Of a DNA stretch of 5,415 bases, positions 1-4,734 are shown piece after piece. The notes under the pieces were generated by a model that did no database searches, had not been told where the DNA came from, and saw nothing but the letters and a program-made list of their open reading frames with translations. Each line of letters starts with the position of its first letter. Position 1 is the stretch's first letter. Source of the stretch: Archaeoglobus sp. JdFR-24 (GTDB taxonomy: Archaea; Halobacteriota; Archaeoglobi; Archaeoglobales; Archaeoglobaceae); NCBI GenBank assembly GCA_002011215.1, contig MTML01000083.1, forward strand, positions 95,200 through 100,614, written 5' to 3'. The position numbers and the translations under genes were made by a program.

Positions 1-907
1 CAGAAGGGTTGTAAAGGTTCCTGAGGGTATTTTCAAGGGCTATGAAGTTGAACCAGAATATGAAACAATAGCTCTTGGCGGATCGAATACGGGAGTTGGA
101 AGGATTGATGCCATTGTTGCCTACAACAACGAGTGCGACAGGCTTGGAATTGATACAATATCCACCGGAGAGGTGATTGCATGGGCAATGGAGTGCACTG
201 AAAAGGGCATTTACGATTTTGGTATCAGGTTTGGAGATGCTGAGGGGCTCGTTGAGATGGTGAGAAAGATAGCCTACAGAGAGGGTGTTGGAGATATCCT
301 TGCTGAAGGTGTTATGAGAGCTTCGCAGAAAGTTGGCGGTGAGAGCTTAGCAGTTCACATAAAGGGTATGGAGATCCCGGGTTATGATCCAAGAGGTTCC
401 TTCGGAATGGCTCTTGCCTATGCAACAGCAGATAGAGGTGGAGACCATCTGAGGTCGTGGCCAATTGCCTATGAGGCTTTTGGAGATATGGATCCCTTCA
501 CAACAGAGGGTAAGGCTGAGATCGTAATAAAAGAGCAGAACGAGAACAGCGTTCTCTGGTCACTTACGAGCTGTGATTTTGTGAAGTACAGTGCTGAGGA
601 GGCAGTTGAGATTCTGAACGCAGCAGGTTTTAATCTGACGGTTGAAGAATATCTTCAGATTGGAGAGAGAATCTACAACATGTCCAGGCTGTTCAACGTA
701 AGAGAAGGTTTCACCAGAGTGCAAGATATGATCCCCAAGCGCTTTACAGAGCCACTTAAGGGTGGTCCTGCTGATGGAGAGAGCATAGCAGTTGAGGAAT
801 TCGAGAAAATGCTCTCCGAGTACTACAGGTTGAGAGGATGGGATGAGAACGGAGTTCCATCTGAAGAGGTTCTTGAGAGGTTGGAGGTTAAAGAATTGGT
901 TGGTTGA
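1..907 (+). CDS. Aldehyde:ferredoxin oxidoreductase (AOR) family protein, C-terminal half, 5' end outside window
   Basis: This is the C-terminal part of a tungsten-pterin oxidoreductase of the AOR family. Such enzymes oxidise aldehydes to carboxylic acids and pass electrons to ferredoxin in the cytoplasm. The frame is open from base 2, and about 301 codons are visible of the roughly 600 usual for the family. The motif NNECDRLGIDTISTG (125-169) matches the first pterin-binding DxxGL(D/C) motif. ATADRGGDHLRSW (about 422-460) is the conserved RGxxH segment; its His (446-448) sits about where the P. furiosus AOR active-site His lies. Cys (572-574) in SLTSCDF fits the distal fourth ligand of the 4Fe-4S cluster. 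The other three ligands (CxxCxxxC) should lie just left of the window. The second pterin motif is degenerate (Trp at 557-559 where Asp is usual). The gene ends at TGA 905-907. The family is certain; the substrate is not, because archaea carry several AOR paralogues. Confidence 0.93.
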   Translation, partial: RRVVKVPEGIFKGYEVEPEYETIALGGSNTGVGRIDAIVAYNNECDRLGIDTISTGEVIAWAMECTEKGIYDFGIRFGDAEGLVEMVRKIAYREGVGDILAEGVMRASQKVGGESLAVHIKGMEIPGYDPRGSFGMALAYATADRGGDHLRSWPIAYEAFGDMDPFTTEGKAEIVIKEQNENSVLWSLTSCDFVKYSAEEAVEILNAAGFNLTVEEYLQIGERIYNMSRLFNVREGFTRVQDMIPKRFTEPLKGGPADGESIAVEEFEKMLSEYYRLRGWDENGVPSEEVLERLEVKELVG

Positions 908-981
908 ATTTATAGTTTCAAGAACTCCCGATATCCATAAACTCTTCAAATCAGGAAAGTAGGGGAAAGATAGATGAAAGC

Positions 982-993
982 GAATTCGAATTC
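982..993. repeat. Perfect 12-bp palindrome GAATTCGAATTC
   Basis: The sequence GAATTCGAATTC is identical to its reverse complement and is two GAATTC units side by side. It lies 75 bp past the AOR stop. The symmetry does not extend into the flanks. It could be an operator-like site or chance; no function is shown. Confidence 0.5.
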
Positions 994-1012
994 TTCAGCC
1001 CTCTTTTTAACA

Positions 1013-1042
1013 CTTGGCACAATGAATCATTGCATTGTCAAG
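1013..1042 (+). repeat. Inverted repeat able to form a bulged hairpin
   Basis: CTTGGCACAATG (1013-1024) pairs with CATTGTCAAG (1033-1042) over 10 base pairs, with a two-base GC bulge and an 8-nt loop. A second palindrome, CAATGA-A-TCATTG (1020-1032), is nested inside, so two alternative folds are possible. It is followed 25 nt later by a T-rich tract. It could be part of a 3' end structure for the AOR transcript or a protein-binding dyad. Confidence 0.45.
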
Positions 1043-1067
1043 AATAATGCAAATGCGTCAAGAGGAG

Positions 1068-1111
1068 TTCTTTTTTCTGCTCTTTTACATCTTTTAGTCA
1101 TTCCTTTTCTC
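1068..1111 (+). terminator. Pyrimidine-rich tract, candidate archaeal terminator
   Basis: Four T-rich clusters follow one another here: TTCTTTTTTCT, TCTTTT, CTTTT and TTCCTTTTCTC. Archaeal RNA polymerase stops at runs of U without needing a hairpin, so this is a plausible end for the upstream AOR transcript. It is 160 bp past the stop codon, which is rather far; the T5 at 1004-1008 is an earlier alternative. Confidence 0.3.
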
Positions 1112-1324
1112 AAACCAAAACTTCTGGATGGCGAATAAGTAAAATTCTGGAGAGGATAGATGATATCCTTTTAAGTCAGGTATTAGGCCTGTATAGCCCT
1201 TTTTATTCTATCTTTTAAGTAGAAACGAAGAATGTGAACATGATACGGAAGTTAGTTAGTTTAAGCTTTAAATGTTGCATTTTCTGTTTTGTGGAAAATA
1301 ATAGTCAAGTGTTGTATATGAAAG

Positions 1325-1333
1325 CTATATAAA
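1325..1333 (+). promoter_or_regulatory. TATA box (CTATATAAA) with upstream purine-rich BRE
   Basis: CTATATAAA preceded by GAAAG is a good archaeal BRE/TATA pair. Transcription would start near 1350-1355, giving the protease region a leader of about 85-90 nt. That leader contains a 26-codon frame (1363-1443) whose TGA overlaps the GTG start at 1440. Confidence 0.45.
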
Positions 1334-1400
1334 TTAGTTTTTCACATGCTGAGAAAATTAAAATGAGATTCTATATTTACTATGAATTGAAAAGAAAAAT

Positions 1401-1408
1401 TTTAAATA
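1401..1408 (+). promoter_or_regulatory. TATA box (TTTAAATA) with A-rich BRE close to the protease start
   Basis: TTTAAATA follows the A-rich AAAAGAAAAAT. A start site about 25 nt downstream would fall near 1428-1432, leaving a leader of only about 10 nt that begins around the ribosome site AGGTGAT (1430-1436). It competes with the box at 1325-1333 as the main promoter; the sequence alone does not decide. Confidence 0.4.
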
Positions 1409-1439
1409 TGGTGGTTACAGGTTTAGCAAAGGTGATGGG

Positions 1440-1682
1440 GTGAAAGCTGTAAAGATTGGGCTGGTATTGTTAGTGCTGGTGATAGCAAGCATTGCTATGG
1501 CTGCAGCAAACACAAATTCAAATGAGGCAAAGGGAACTACCTCTTTAAACAACCCCTCTTCACCCCTAATAGATCCCAGAGACCTCACTATAAATTGGAC
1601 AACATACAATGGCTTTACTGAGGAATATTACATGTACGAAAATGGACGATGGATTAAAAAGGAGAAACCTATTGCATGGTGA
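1440..1682 (+). CDS. Signal peptide and N-terminal part of the broken preproprotease
   Basis: This 80-residue frame starts at GTG 1440, chosen because AGGTGAT lies at 1430-1436 and the hydrophobic signal begins right after it. Residues 1-23 form a classic Sec signal peptide: MKAVK, a Leu/Val/Ile core, then a small-residue cleavage site near AMAAA. After it come a Ser/Asn/Thr-rich linker and a segment with WTTYNGFTEEYYMYENGRW. It ends in IAW followed by TGA at 1680-1682. The same frame continues at once with ATG at 1683, so I read this as the first piece of the 1440-2817 protease gene. As a stand-alone gene it would be a small secreted protein of unknown function. Confidence 0.55.
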   Translation: MKAVKIGLVLLVLVIASIAMAAANTNSNEAKGTTSLNNPSSPLIDPRDLTINWTTYNGFTEEYYMYENGRWIKKEKPIAW

Positions 1683-1937
1683 ATGCATACTGAACTGAAA
1701 GGGATGAAGATTCATTACTCAGAGGTAAAACCCAGCTACTCAAAAGTAGTTCGTGCAGCGTTAGCTGTGAAGGCAAAGGATAACTATGGAGGAGTATTCA
1801 TTGATCCTGATAGAGGAATCGTTTTCGCGTACGTTAAAAGCAAGGAGGATGGCAGGAAAATATTAGATATGGTTAAAGGAGAGGTAAGGGTTATTCTTCT
1901 GAAAGGAAAGTATACCTCCAAGCAGCTGGTAAGCTGA
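1683..1937 (+). CDS. Propeptide segment of the broken protease
   Basis: This 84-codon frame continues 1440-1682 in the same phase with no gap. It has no signal peptide or membrane segment. Residues 34-51 (NYGGVFIDPD then GIVFAYV) resemble the propeptide repeat of streptogrisin/alpha-lytic-type proteases, in which a GGxxID strand is followed by a hydrophobic beta strand. The segment RVILLKGKYT then QLVS matches the end of that unit. Its ATG touches the preceding TGA and has no properly spaced ribosome site; the closest purine run, AAGGAG at 1659-1664, is 18 nt away. Independent translation is therefore doubtful. After TGA 1935-1937 the frame stays open to 2039. A Trp at that TGA would fit (a TGG to TGA transition), but this is inference. 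Confidence 0.55.
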   Translation: MHTELKGMKIHYSEVKPSYSKVVRAALAVKAKDNYGGVFIDPDRGIVFAYVKSKEDGRKILDMVKGEVRVILLKGKYTSKQLVS

Positions 1938-1980
1938 GAGGAAGCTTTAGCAGAAGAGATTGGTAAGAATGAATTGCTTA

Positions 1981-2021
1981 ATTCATTGTGGTCAGGTATA
2001 TCTCCGGGCTACACAATGAAT
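1981..2021 (+). repeat. 10-bp perfect inverted repeat just before the frameshift and GGTGAT
   Basis: ATTCATTGTG (1981-1990) and CACAATGAAT (2012-2021) are exact reverse complements separated by 21 nt. The right arm ends directly before AAAGGTGAT, where the protease frame must shift. As RNA it would form a hairpin next to the frameshift position and a ribosome-site-like sequence. It may be chance inside a coding region, or a decay or recoding feature. Confidence 0.5.
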
Positions 2022-2025
2022 AAAG

Positions 2026-2817
2026 GTGATTGTACGATTTGAGAAGGTTGATAAGGTGGTAATAAAGGAGCTTGAAGGGACTCTTAACAGACTAAACATC
2101 CCCTTGGATGCTGTAGTAGTTAAAAAGCAACCTAAACCAATTCCTGCAAGTCGTGAAAGTTACATCAGACCATTAATTGGAGGGATTAAGATAGTACAGC
2201 CACCAAGTCATGGAAAGTGCACCCTTGGCTTTGTGGCGAAAAGGAATGGAGTTAGAGGCTTTGTTACCGCTGCTCATTGCGTTGACAAGTATGGAGACGT
2301 CTATCAGCCAACGGAAGATCCTTATTACAGGGTTGGTACAGTAGTTATAAAATCCAGCTCAAGGAATAGTGATTCAGCATGGGTCAGAATTGAAGGTGTA
2401 AGTTCTGATTTCAGAATTTACAACCAGTATAACACAGCAAATCACTACTCTGTTTTCAGCAAGATGTATTCTCAGACAGAGGGTATGAGGGTTTGCAAAG
2501 GTGGTATAACTACTGGTGAAACTTGTGGAGTTATTGTAGATGCCGATTATGATAATCTACCAGTACCTATCTATGGCTGGCTTGATAATCAGATAGAGGC
2601 AACATTTAGATCCTCTCAGGGAGACAGTGGAGCTGCGGTATATTACAGTCCTCTTGACTCTTGGGTTGTTAACTGGTGTATTAGTACTTATGGCGTGACT
2701 TGTAAGGACATATATGGTGTAGTCAACTCGTATCTATCTGCTTATCCTTACTACAGCTACTACAGTCCAATAGGCAATGTGGAGGCTGACTTGGGCTACC
2801 TCGATGTAAATGGGTGA
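2026..2817 (+). CDS. S1-family (streptogrisin/chymotrypsin-like) serine protease domain with propeptide tail
   Basis: This 263-codon frame holds the catalytic part. Residues 1-32 (VRFEKVDKVVIKELE through IPLDAVVV) are the last propeptide subdomain, and the mature protease probably begins near RPLIGG (48-53). The triad is visible: His84 in TAAHC, Asp116 in NSDSAW and Ser201 in GDSGA. Likely disulphides are Cys65-Cys85 and Cys157-Cys167 (VCKGGITTGETCG, a strong streptogrisin signature), with Cys218/Cys226 a possible third. The residue after GDSG is Ala where Gly is usual. No signal peptide or anchor is present. The GTG used as start lies inside GGTGAT, and no suitably spaced ribosome site precedes it, so independent initiation is doubtful. 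It is probably the 3' part of the 1440-2817 gene. It would cut extracellular proteins if exported. Confidence 0.8.
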   Translation: MIVRFEKVDKVVIKELEGTLNRLNIPLDAVVVKKQPKPIPASRESYIRPLIGGIKIVQPPSHGKCTLGFVAKRNGVRGFVTAAHCVDKYGDVYQPTEDPYYRVGTVVIKSSSRNSDSAWVRIEGVSSDFRIYNQYNTANHYSVFSKMYSQTEGMRVCKGGITTGETCGVIVDADYDNLPVPIYGWLDNQIEATFRSSQGDSGAAVYYSPLDSWVVNWCISTYGVTCKDIYGVVNSYLSAYPYYSYYSPIGNVEADLGYLDVNG

Positions 2818-2818
2818 A

Positions 2819-2840
2819 AAATTTTTAATTTTTTTAAATA
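2819..2840 (+). terminator. T-rich tract between protease and propeller genes
   Basis: Directly after the protease TGA comes AAATTTTTAATTTTTTTAAATA, containing T5 and T7 runs without a hairpin. This can end the protease transcript. The same A/T-rich run (TTTTTAATT at 2822-2830) sits about 20 nt before ATG 2846, so it could also act as the TATA element of a leaderless propeller mRNA. Confidence 0.4.
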
Positions 2841-2845
2841 AATGA

Positions 2846-4099
2846 ATGTCAATGACGCTTAATGGTAAATTAGGGATAATTGTATCAATCACAATCTTTT
2901 TAACCGCAATTGCTGCAGCTTCTCCTTACATTGGATGGAATAAGACCTTTAAAACCGATCCTGTTGGGGGTAAATTGTTTTTTGTTGAAGAAATTCCTGA
3001 TGGCTACATCCTTGCTGGTTCTACCAGCTCTTACGGCTCTGATGAAGATTTTTGGTTGATTAAGATTGATACAGATGGTAACGAGGTGTGGAACCGAACC
3101 TATGACGGCAGGTGCTGGGATATTCTTACCTCCTTTCAGCAAACTTCAGATGGTTTTATTCTTGCAGGCATAACAAAAGTTGGATATACTGATGATGAAA
3201 ATAGGGCTGGATATTGTGAAAAATGGACTCTTGGCTTTTATGAACCTTGGCTTATAAAGGTAGATTCGGAAGGAAATAAGGAATGGGATGTAAGCTACGA
3301 AAGATTTCATTATGTTGCGGAATCCGTGCAGCAAACTTCAGATGGCTACATCATAGCAGGTTCTGCTACTGGAGGTGACCTAGGCTGGCTAATGAAGGTC
3401 GATGAGAAGGGTAATGTGGAGTGGGAAAGGACGTTTAAACCTGAATTTGGGCTAAGCCCTGAGAAGAATAACGCGGAATTTAACTATGTTCGGCAAACAT
3501 CTGATGGCTTCATATTAGTTGGTCATGCAAAAATCCGATGGATGGCAAGAGATGATGATGTATGGGTGGTTAAAACAGATTTTAATGGGAATGAAGTCTG
3601 GAATTCTACTTTTGGTGGAGCTGGAGAGGATGATGCTTTTTCTTTCCGACAAACTTCGGATGGTGGATATGTAATTGCTGGTTATACCTCTTCTTACGGT
3701 GCTGGCAAAGCTGATGCCTGGCTCATCAAAATAAACAGTGAGGGAAATGAAGTTTGGAATAGAACCTACGGAGGGGAGGATGATGACTATGCATGCTGTG
3801 TTGAAGAGGTTAGGGATGGATATGTTATAGTAGGATTCACAAGGTCAAATTCCATCTATGCTTGGTTAATAAAAACAGATAGAAATGGCAAAGAATTGTG
3901 GAACATGAGCCTGGGAAAGGGAGAAGCTACCTCTCTTGTAAAGGTAAAGGATGGATACGTTATAGCTGGCTATAACTACCTAGAAAATGATTCCGAAGCA
4001 TGGCTTGTTAAGATTAAAGACGAAAAAGCAATACCGGGCTTTGAAATATCCCTTGCTGTTGTCTCGCTGGGTATAACAGTCTTAAGGAGGAGATTATAA
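2846..4099 (+). CDS. Secreted seven-bladed beta-propeller protein with PGF-CTERM anchor
   Basis: The 417-residue protein has a signal peptide (1 to about 25, hydrophobic IIVSITIFLTAIAAA). Then come seven repeats of about 50 residues, each built as DG(Y/F)(I/V)(L/I)AG, a variable loop, WL(I/V)K(I/V)D, then GNE(V/L)W(N)xT(Y/F). DGY-type strands start near 52, 102, 166, 220, 272, 324 and 369. Blade 7 lacks the last strand, and the N-terminal IGWNKTF (29-35) supplies it, a propeller ring closure. The tail PGFEIS (397-402), a hydrophobic stretch and RRR (414-416) form a PGF-CTERM signal, which archaeosortase cleaves and links to lipid. The protein should therefore sit outside the cell on the membrane. 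Ligand or enzymatic role is unknown. No ribosome site precedes ATG 2846; ATG 2852 is an alternative. The gene looks intact. Confidence 0.88.
   Translation: MSMTLNGKLGIIVSITIFLTAIAAASPYIGWNKTFKTDPVGGKLFFVEEIPDGYILAGSTSSYGSDEDFWLIKIDTDGNEVWNRTYDGRCWDILTSFQQTSDGFILAGITKVGYTDDENRAGYCEKWTLGFYEPWLIKVDSEGNKEWDVSYERFHYVAESVQQTSDGYIIAGSATGGDLGWLMKVDEKGNVEWERTFKPEFGLSPEKNNAEFNYVRQTSDGFILVGHAKIRWMARDDDVWVVKTDFNGNEVWNSTFGGAGEDDAFSFRQTSDGGYVIAGYTSSYGAGKADAWLIKINSEGNEVWNRTYGGEDDDYACCVEEVRDGYVIVGFTRSNSIYAWLIKTDRNGKELWNMSLGKGEATSLVKVKDGYVIAGYNYLENDSEAWLVKIKDEKAIPGFEISLAVVSLGITVLRRRL
2930..4018 (+). repeat. Seven tandem propeller-blade repeats within the coding sequence
   Basis: The repeat unit recurs seven times at protein level. 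Some copies are still close in DNA: CAGCAAACTTCAGATGG is identical at 3137-3153 (blade 2) and 3329-3345 (blade 3), and a near copy, CGACAAACTTCGGATGG, lies at about 3648 (blade 5). Blades 1 and 5 share TSSYG and NEVWNRTY. This suggests growth by internal duplication, some of it fairly recent. Confidence 0.8.
4034..4096 (+). other. PGF-CTERM archaeosortase sorting signal (in propeller protein)
   Basis: Residues 397-417 consist of Pro-Gly-Phe, a hydrophobic segment of about 14 residues and a final Arg-Arg-Arg-Leu. This three-part tail is the known substrate signal for archaeosortase A-type enzymes. No archaeosortase gene lies in the window. Confidence 0.85.
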
Positions 4100-4180
4100 A
4101 GTGCAGCTGTGGATAGGATTGGAGGTATAAAACAGAGATATAAAGTAAAATGAGCGTCCAAGAAACATGAGCAGTATAAA
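4095..4180 (+). promoter_or_regulatory. Cluster of four TATAAA boxes upstream of the small ORF
   Basis: TATAAA occurs at 4095-4100, 4126-4131, 4139-4144 and 4175-4180. The box at 4139 (GATATAAAG) lies about 27 nt before ATG 4167, the right distance for a leaderless transcript starting at that ATG. No box lies at the right distance for a leaderless start at ATG 4186. The box at 4126 (GGTATAAAA) has a purine-rich GGATTGGAG upstream and would start transcription near 4153. Confidence 0.45.
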
Positions 4181-4614
4181 AAAGTATGAACTATTCCCCC
4201 AAGAATTACTTCGGAGCAGAAGATCTCGATGCATATACTACCCCCCTACGATTGATTAATCGTGCAAAGCAGACGCAGCTCGCAAATGAACCAGACATCT
4301 CATCTTGGGAGCTTTTGCAGATTGAGAAGTTTGTTGAGGAGAATGGATATACCATAAAGTATGAAAATAGACTCTATAAAGTTTCTATCGACTCCAGAGC
4401 TTATTTGGAACCAAAATGTTATGAGCTCGGCGAAGAAATAAAAAACTACCCAACACTTAAAAGGTTAATCGAGATGGCTGAAAAATGAGATTACGCAAAT
4501 GATTACGCTCTACCGGGAGAGTGGAAGAAGGCTCAGATTTTAGTTTACAAAACATCTGGGAATCTGCCACTGGAGTACAGAGGTGTTTGCTACAAAGTAA
4601 TTGTTTGTTGTTAG
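4167..4614 (+). pseudogene. Unrecognised small protein with internal repeat, frame broken twice
   Basis: I read 4167-4614 as one damaged gene of about 148 codons. ATG 4167 (MSSIKKYELFP) fits the TATA box at 4139 as a leaderless start. One extra C in the C5 run at 4196-4200 moves the frame into KNYFGAEDLD of the next phase; four Cs would join them as ELFPKNYFG. In that phase the frame meets TGA at 4486-4488 and then runs on for 41 codons to TAG 4612-4614. The part after the TGA repeats the part before it without gaps: both contain W-x3-QI, an aromatic residue two beyond QI+1, then (I/L)-x-Y-x4-YKV followed by hydrophobics (4306-4392 and 4522-4608). The repeat is good evidence that sequence past the TGA was coding. 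The protein has no signal peptide and no family I can name. Confidence 0.5.
4186..4488 (+). CDS. Hypothetical protein, 100 residues, probably a fragment of a longer gene
   Basis: This is the longest uninterrupted frame in the small gene. The protein is soluble and mixed in charge, with no membrane segment. Residues 41-69 form a helix-then-strands unit with W41, QI45-46, Y59 and YKV64-66, which recurs after the stop. The C-terminal part (YELGEEIKNY then LKRLIEMAEK) looks helical. ATG 4186 has no ribosome site and no TATA box at leaderless distance; a frame starting at ATG 4167 is better placed but needs a 1-nt shift at C5. I do not recognise a family. It follows the propeller gene by 86 bp and may be transcribed alone. 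Confidence 0.5.
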   Translation: MNYSPKNYFGAEDLDAYTTPLRLINRAKQTQLANEPDISSWELLQIEKFVEENGYTIKYENRLYKVSIDSRAYLEPKCYELGEEIKNYPTLKRLIEMAEK

Positions 4615-4671
4615 GAAGGGTGAGTTTTGAGCTGATATATAATAAAATATCTCTATCATTTTGGGAGTTTA

Positions 4672-4706
4672 AGTTATCTCCTATAACTATTTTTTATTTT
4701 CTTTCT
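4672..4706 (+). terminator. Hairpin followed by T-rich tract
   Basis: AGTTAT (4672-4677) and ATAACT (4683-4688) pair around a CTCCT loop and are followed by TTTTTTATTTTCTTTC (4690-4705). This can end plus-strand transcripts before they run into the opposite gene. The stem is weak and A/T-rich, but the T-tract alone would suffice in archaea. Confidence 0.5.
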
Positions 4707-4712
4707 GCAAAT

Positions 4713-4730
4713 TTTAGACTGTTTAGACTG
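4713..4730. repeat. Tandem 9-bp duplication TTTAGACTG x2
   Basis: TTTAGACTG occurs twice with no gap, 5 bp from the stop of the minus-strand gene. It is a perfect short tandem duplication, probably replication slippage, in the gap between converging genes. Confidence 0.6.
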
Positions 4731-4734
4731 AACT

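Larger units (their letters stand above)
908..1439. other. A/T-rich intergenic gap with palindromes, T-rich tracts and promoters, no convincing gene
   Basis: About 530 bp separate the AOR stop from the next start. No reading frame here has recognisable protein motifs; the longest plus-strand candidate examined is a 54-codon frame (974-1138) with unconvincing composition. The stretch holds a perfect 12-bp palindrome (982-993), a bulged hairpin (1013-1042), a pyrimidine-rich tract (1068-1111), a second T-rich run (1198-1218), the near-repeats ATCCTTTTAAGT (1165-1176) and ATCTTTTAAGT (1210-1220), and two TATA boxes at the right end. I see no tRNA, rRNA or CRISPR pattern. Confidence 0.6.
1440..2817 (+). 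pseudogene. Secreted S1-family prepro-serine protease, reading frame broken three times
   Basis: Read as one gene, this stretch encodes, in order, a signal peptide, a two-part propeptide and a streptogrisin/alpha-lytic-type S1 protease domain. That is the normal plan of exported proteases of this family. Three lesions split it: in-frame TGA at 1680-1682, in-frame TGA at 1935-1937, and one extra base near 2022-2026 (AATAAAGGTG where AATAAGGTG would restore the frame). Removing that base gives 459 codons including the stop. Between the second TGA and the shift the frame stays open for 28 codons with sensible protein (EEALAEEIGKNELLNS, then SPGYTMNK), and it joins VIVRFEKVDK of the next frame smoothly. 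The pieces would be useless apart: the signal has no cargo and the protease has no export signal. Gene decay is likeliest; sequencing error or recoding are alternatives. Confidence 0.75.

Noticed and set aside
560..949. 129-codon minus-strand frame opposite the AOR gene
   Set aside because: It lies antisense to conserved AOR coding sequence and has no recognisable motif.
974..1138. 54-codon plus-strand frame beginning MKANSNSSALF in the AOR-protease gap
   Set aside because: Only a weak AGGGGA lies upstream, the composition follows the pyrimidine tract and hairpin sequence, and no motif is recognisable.
1240..1332. 30-codon frame beginning MIRKLVSLSF with three Cys
   Set aside because: It has no ribosome site, is very short, and its stop codon lies inside the TATA box at 1325-1333.
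1680..1682. TGA as selenocysteine
   Set aside because: An exported serine protease propeptide gives no reason for Sec, no SECIS-like structure was seen, and a frameshift in the same gene would remain unexplained.
1018..2021. CACAATGAAT at 1018-1027 repeated at 2012-2021, as possible ends of a mobile element
   Set aside because: Only 10 bp match with no flanking similarity; such matches are expected by chance in a window this size, and no transposase lies between.
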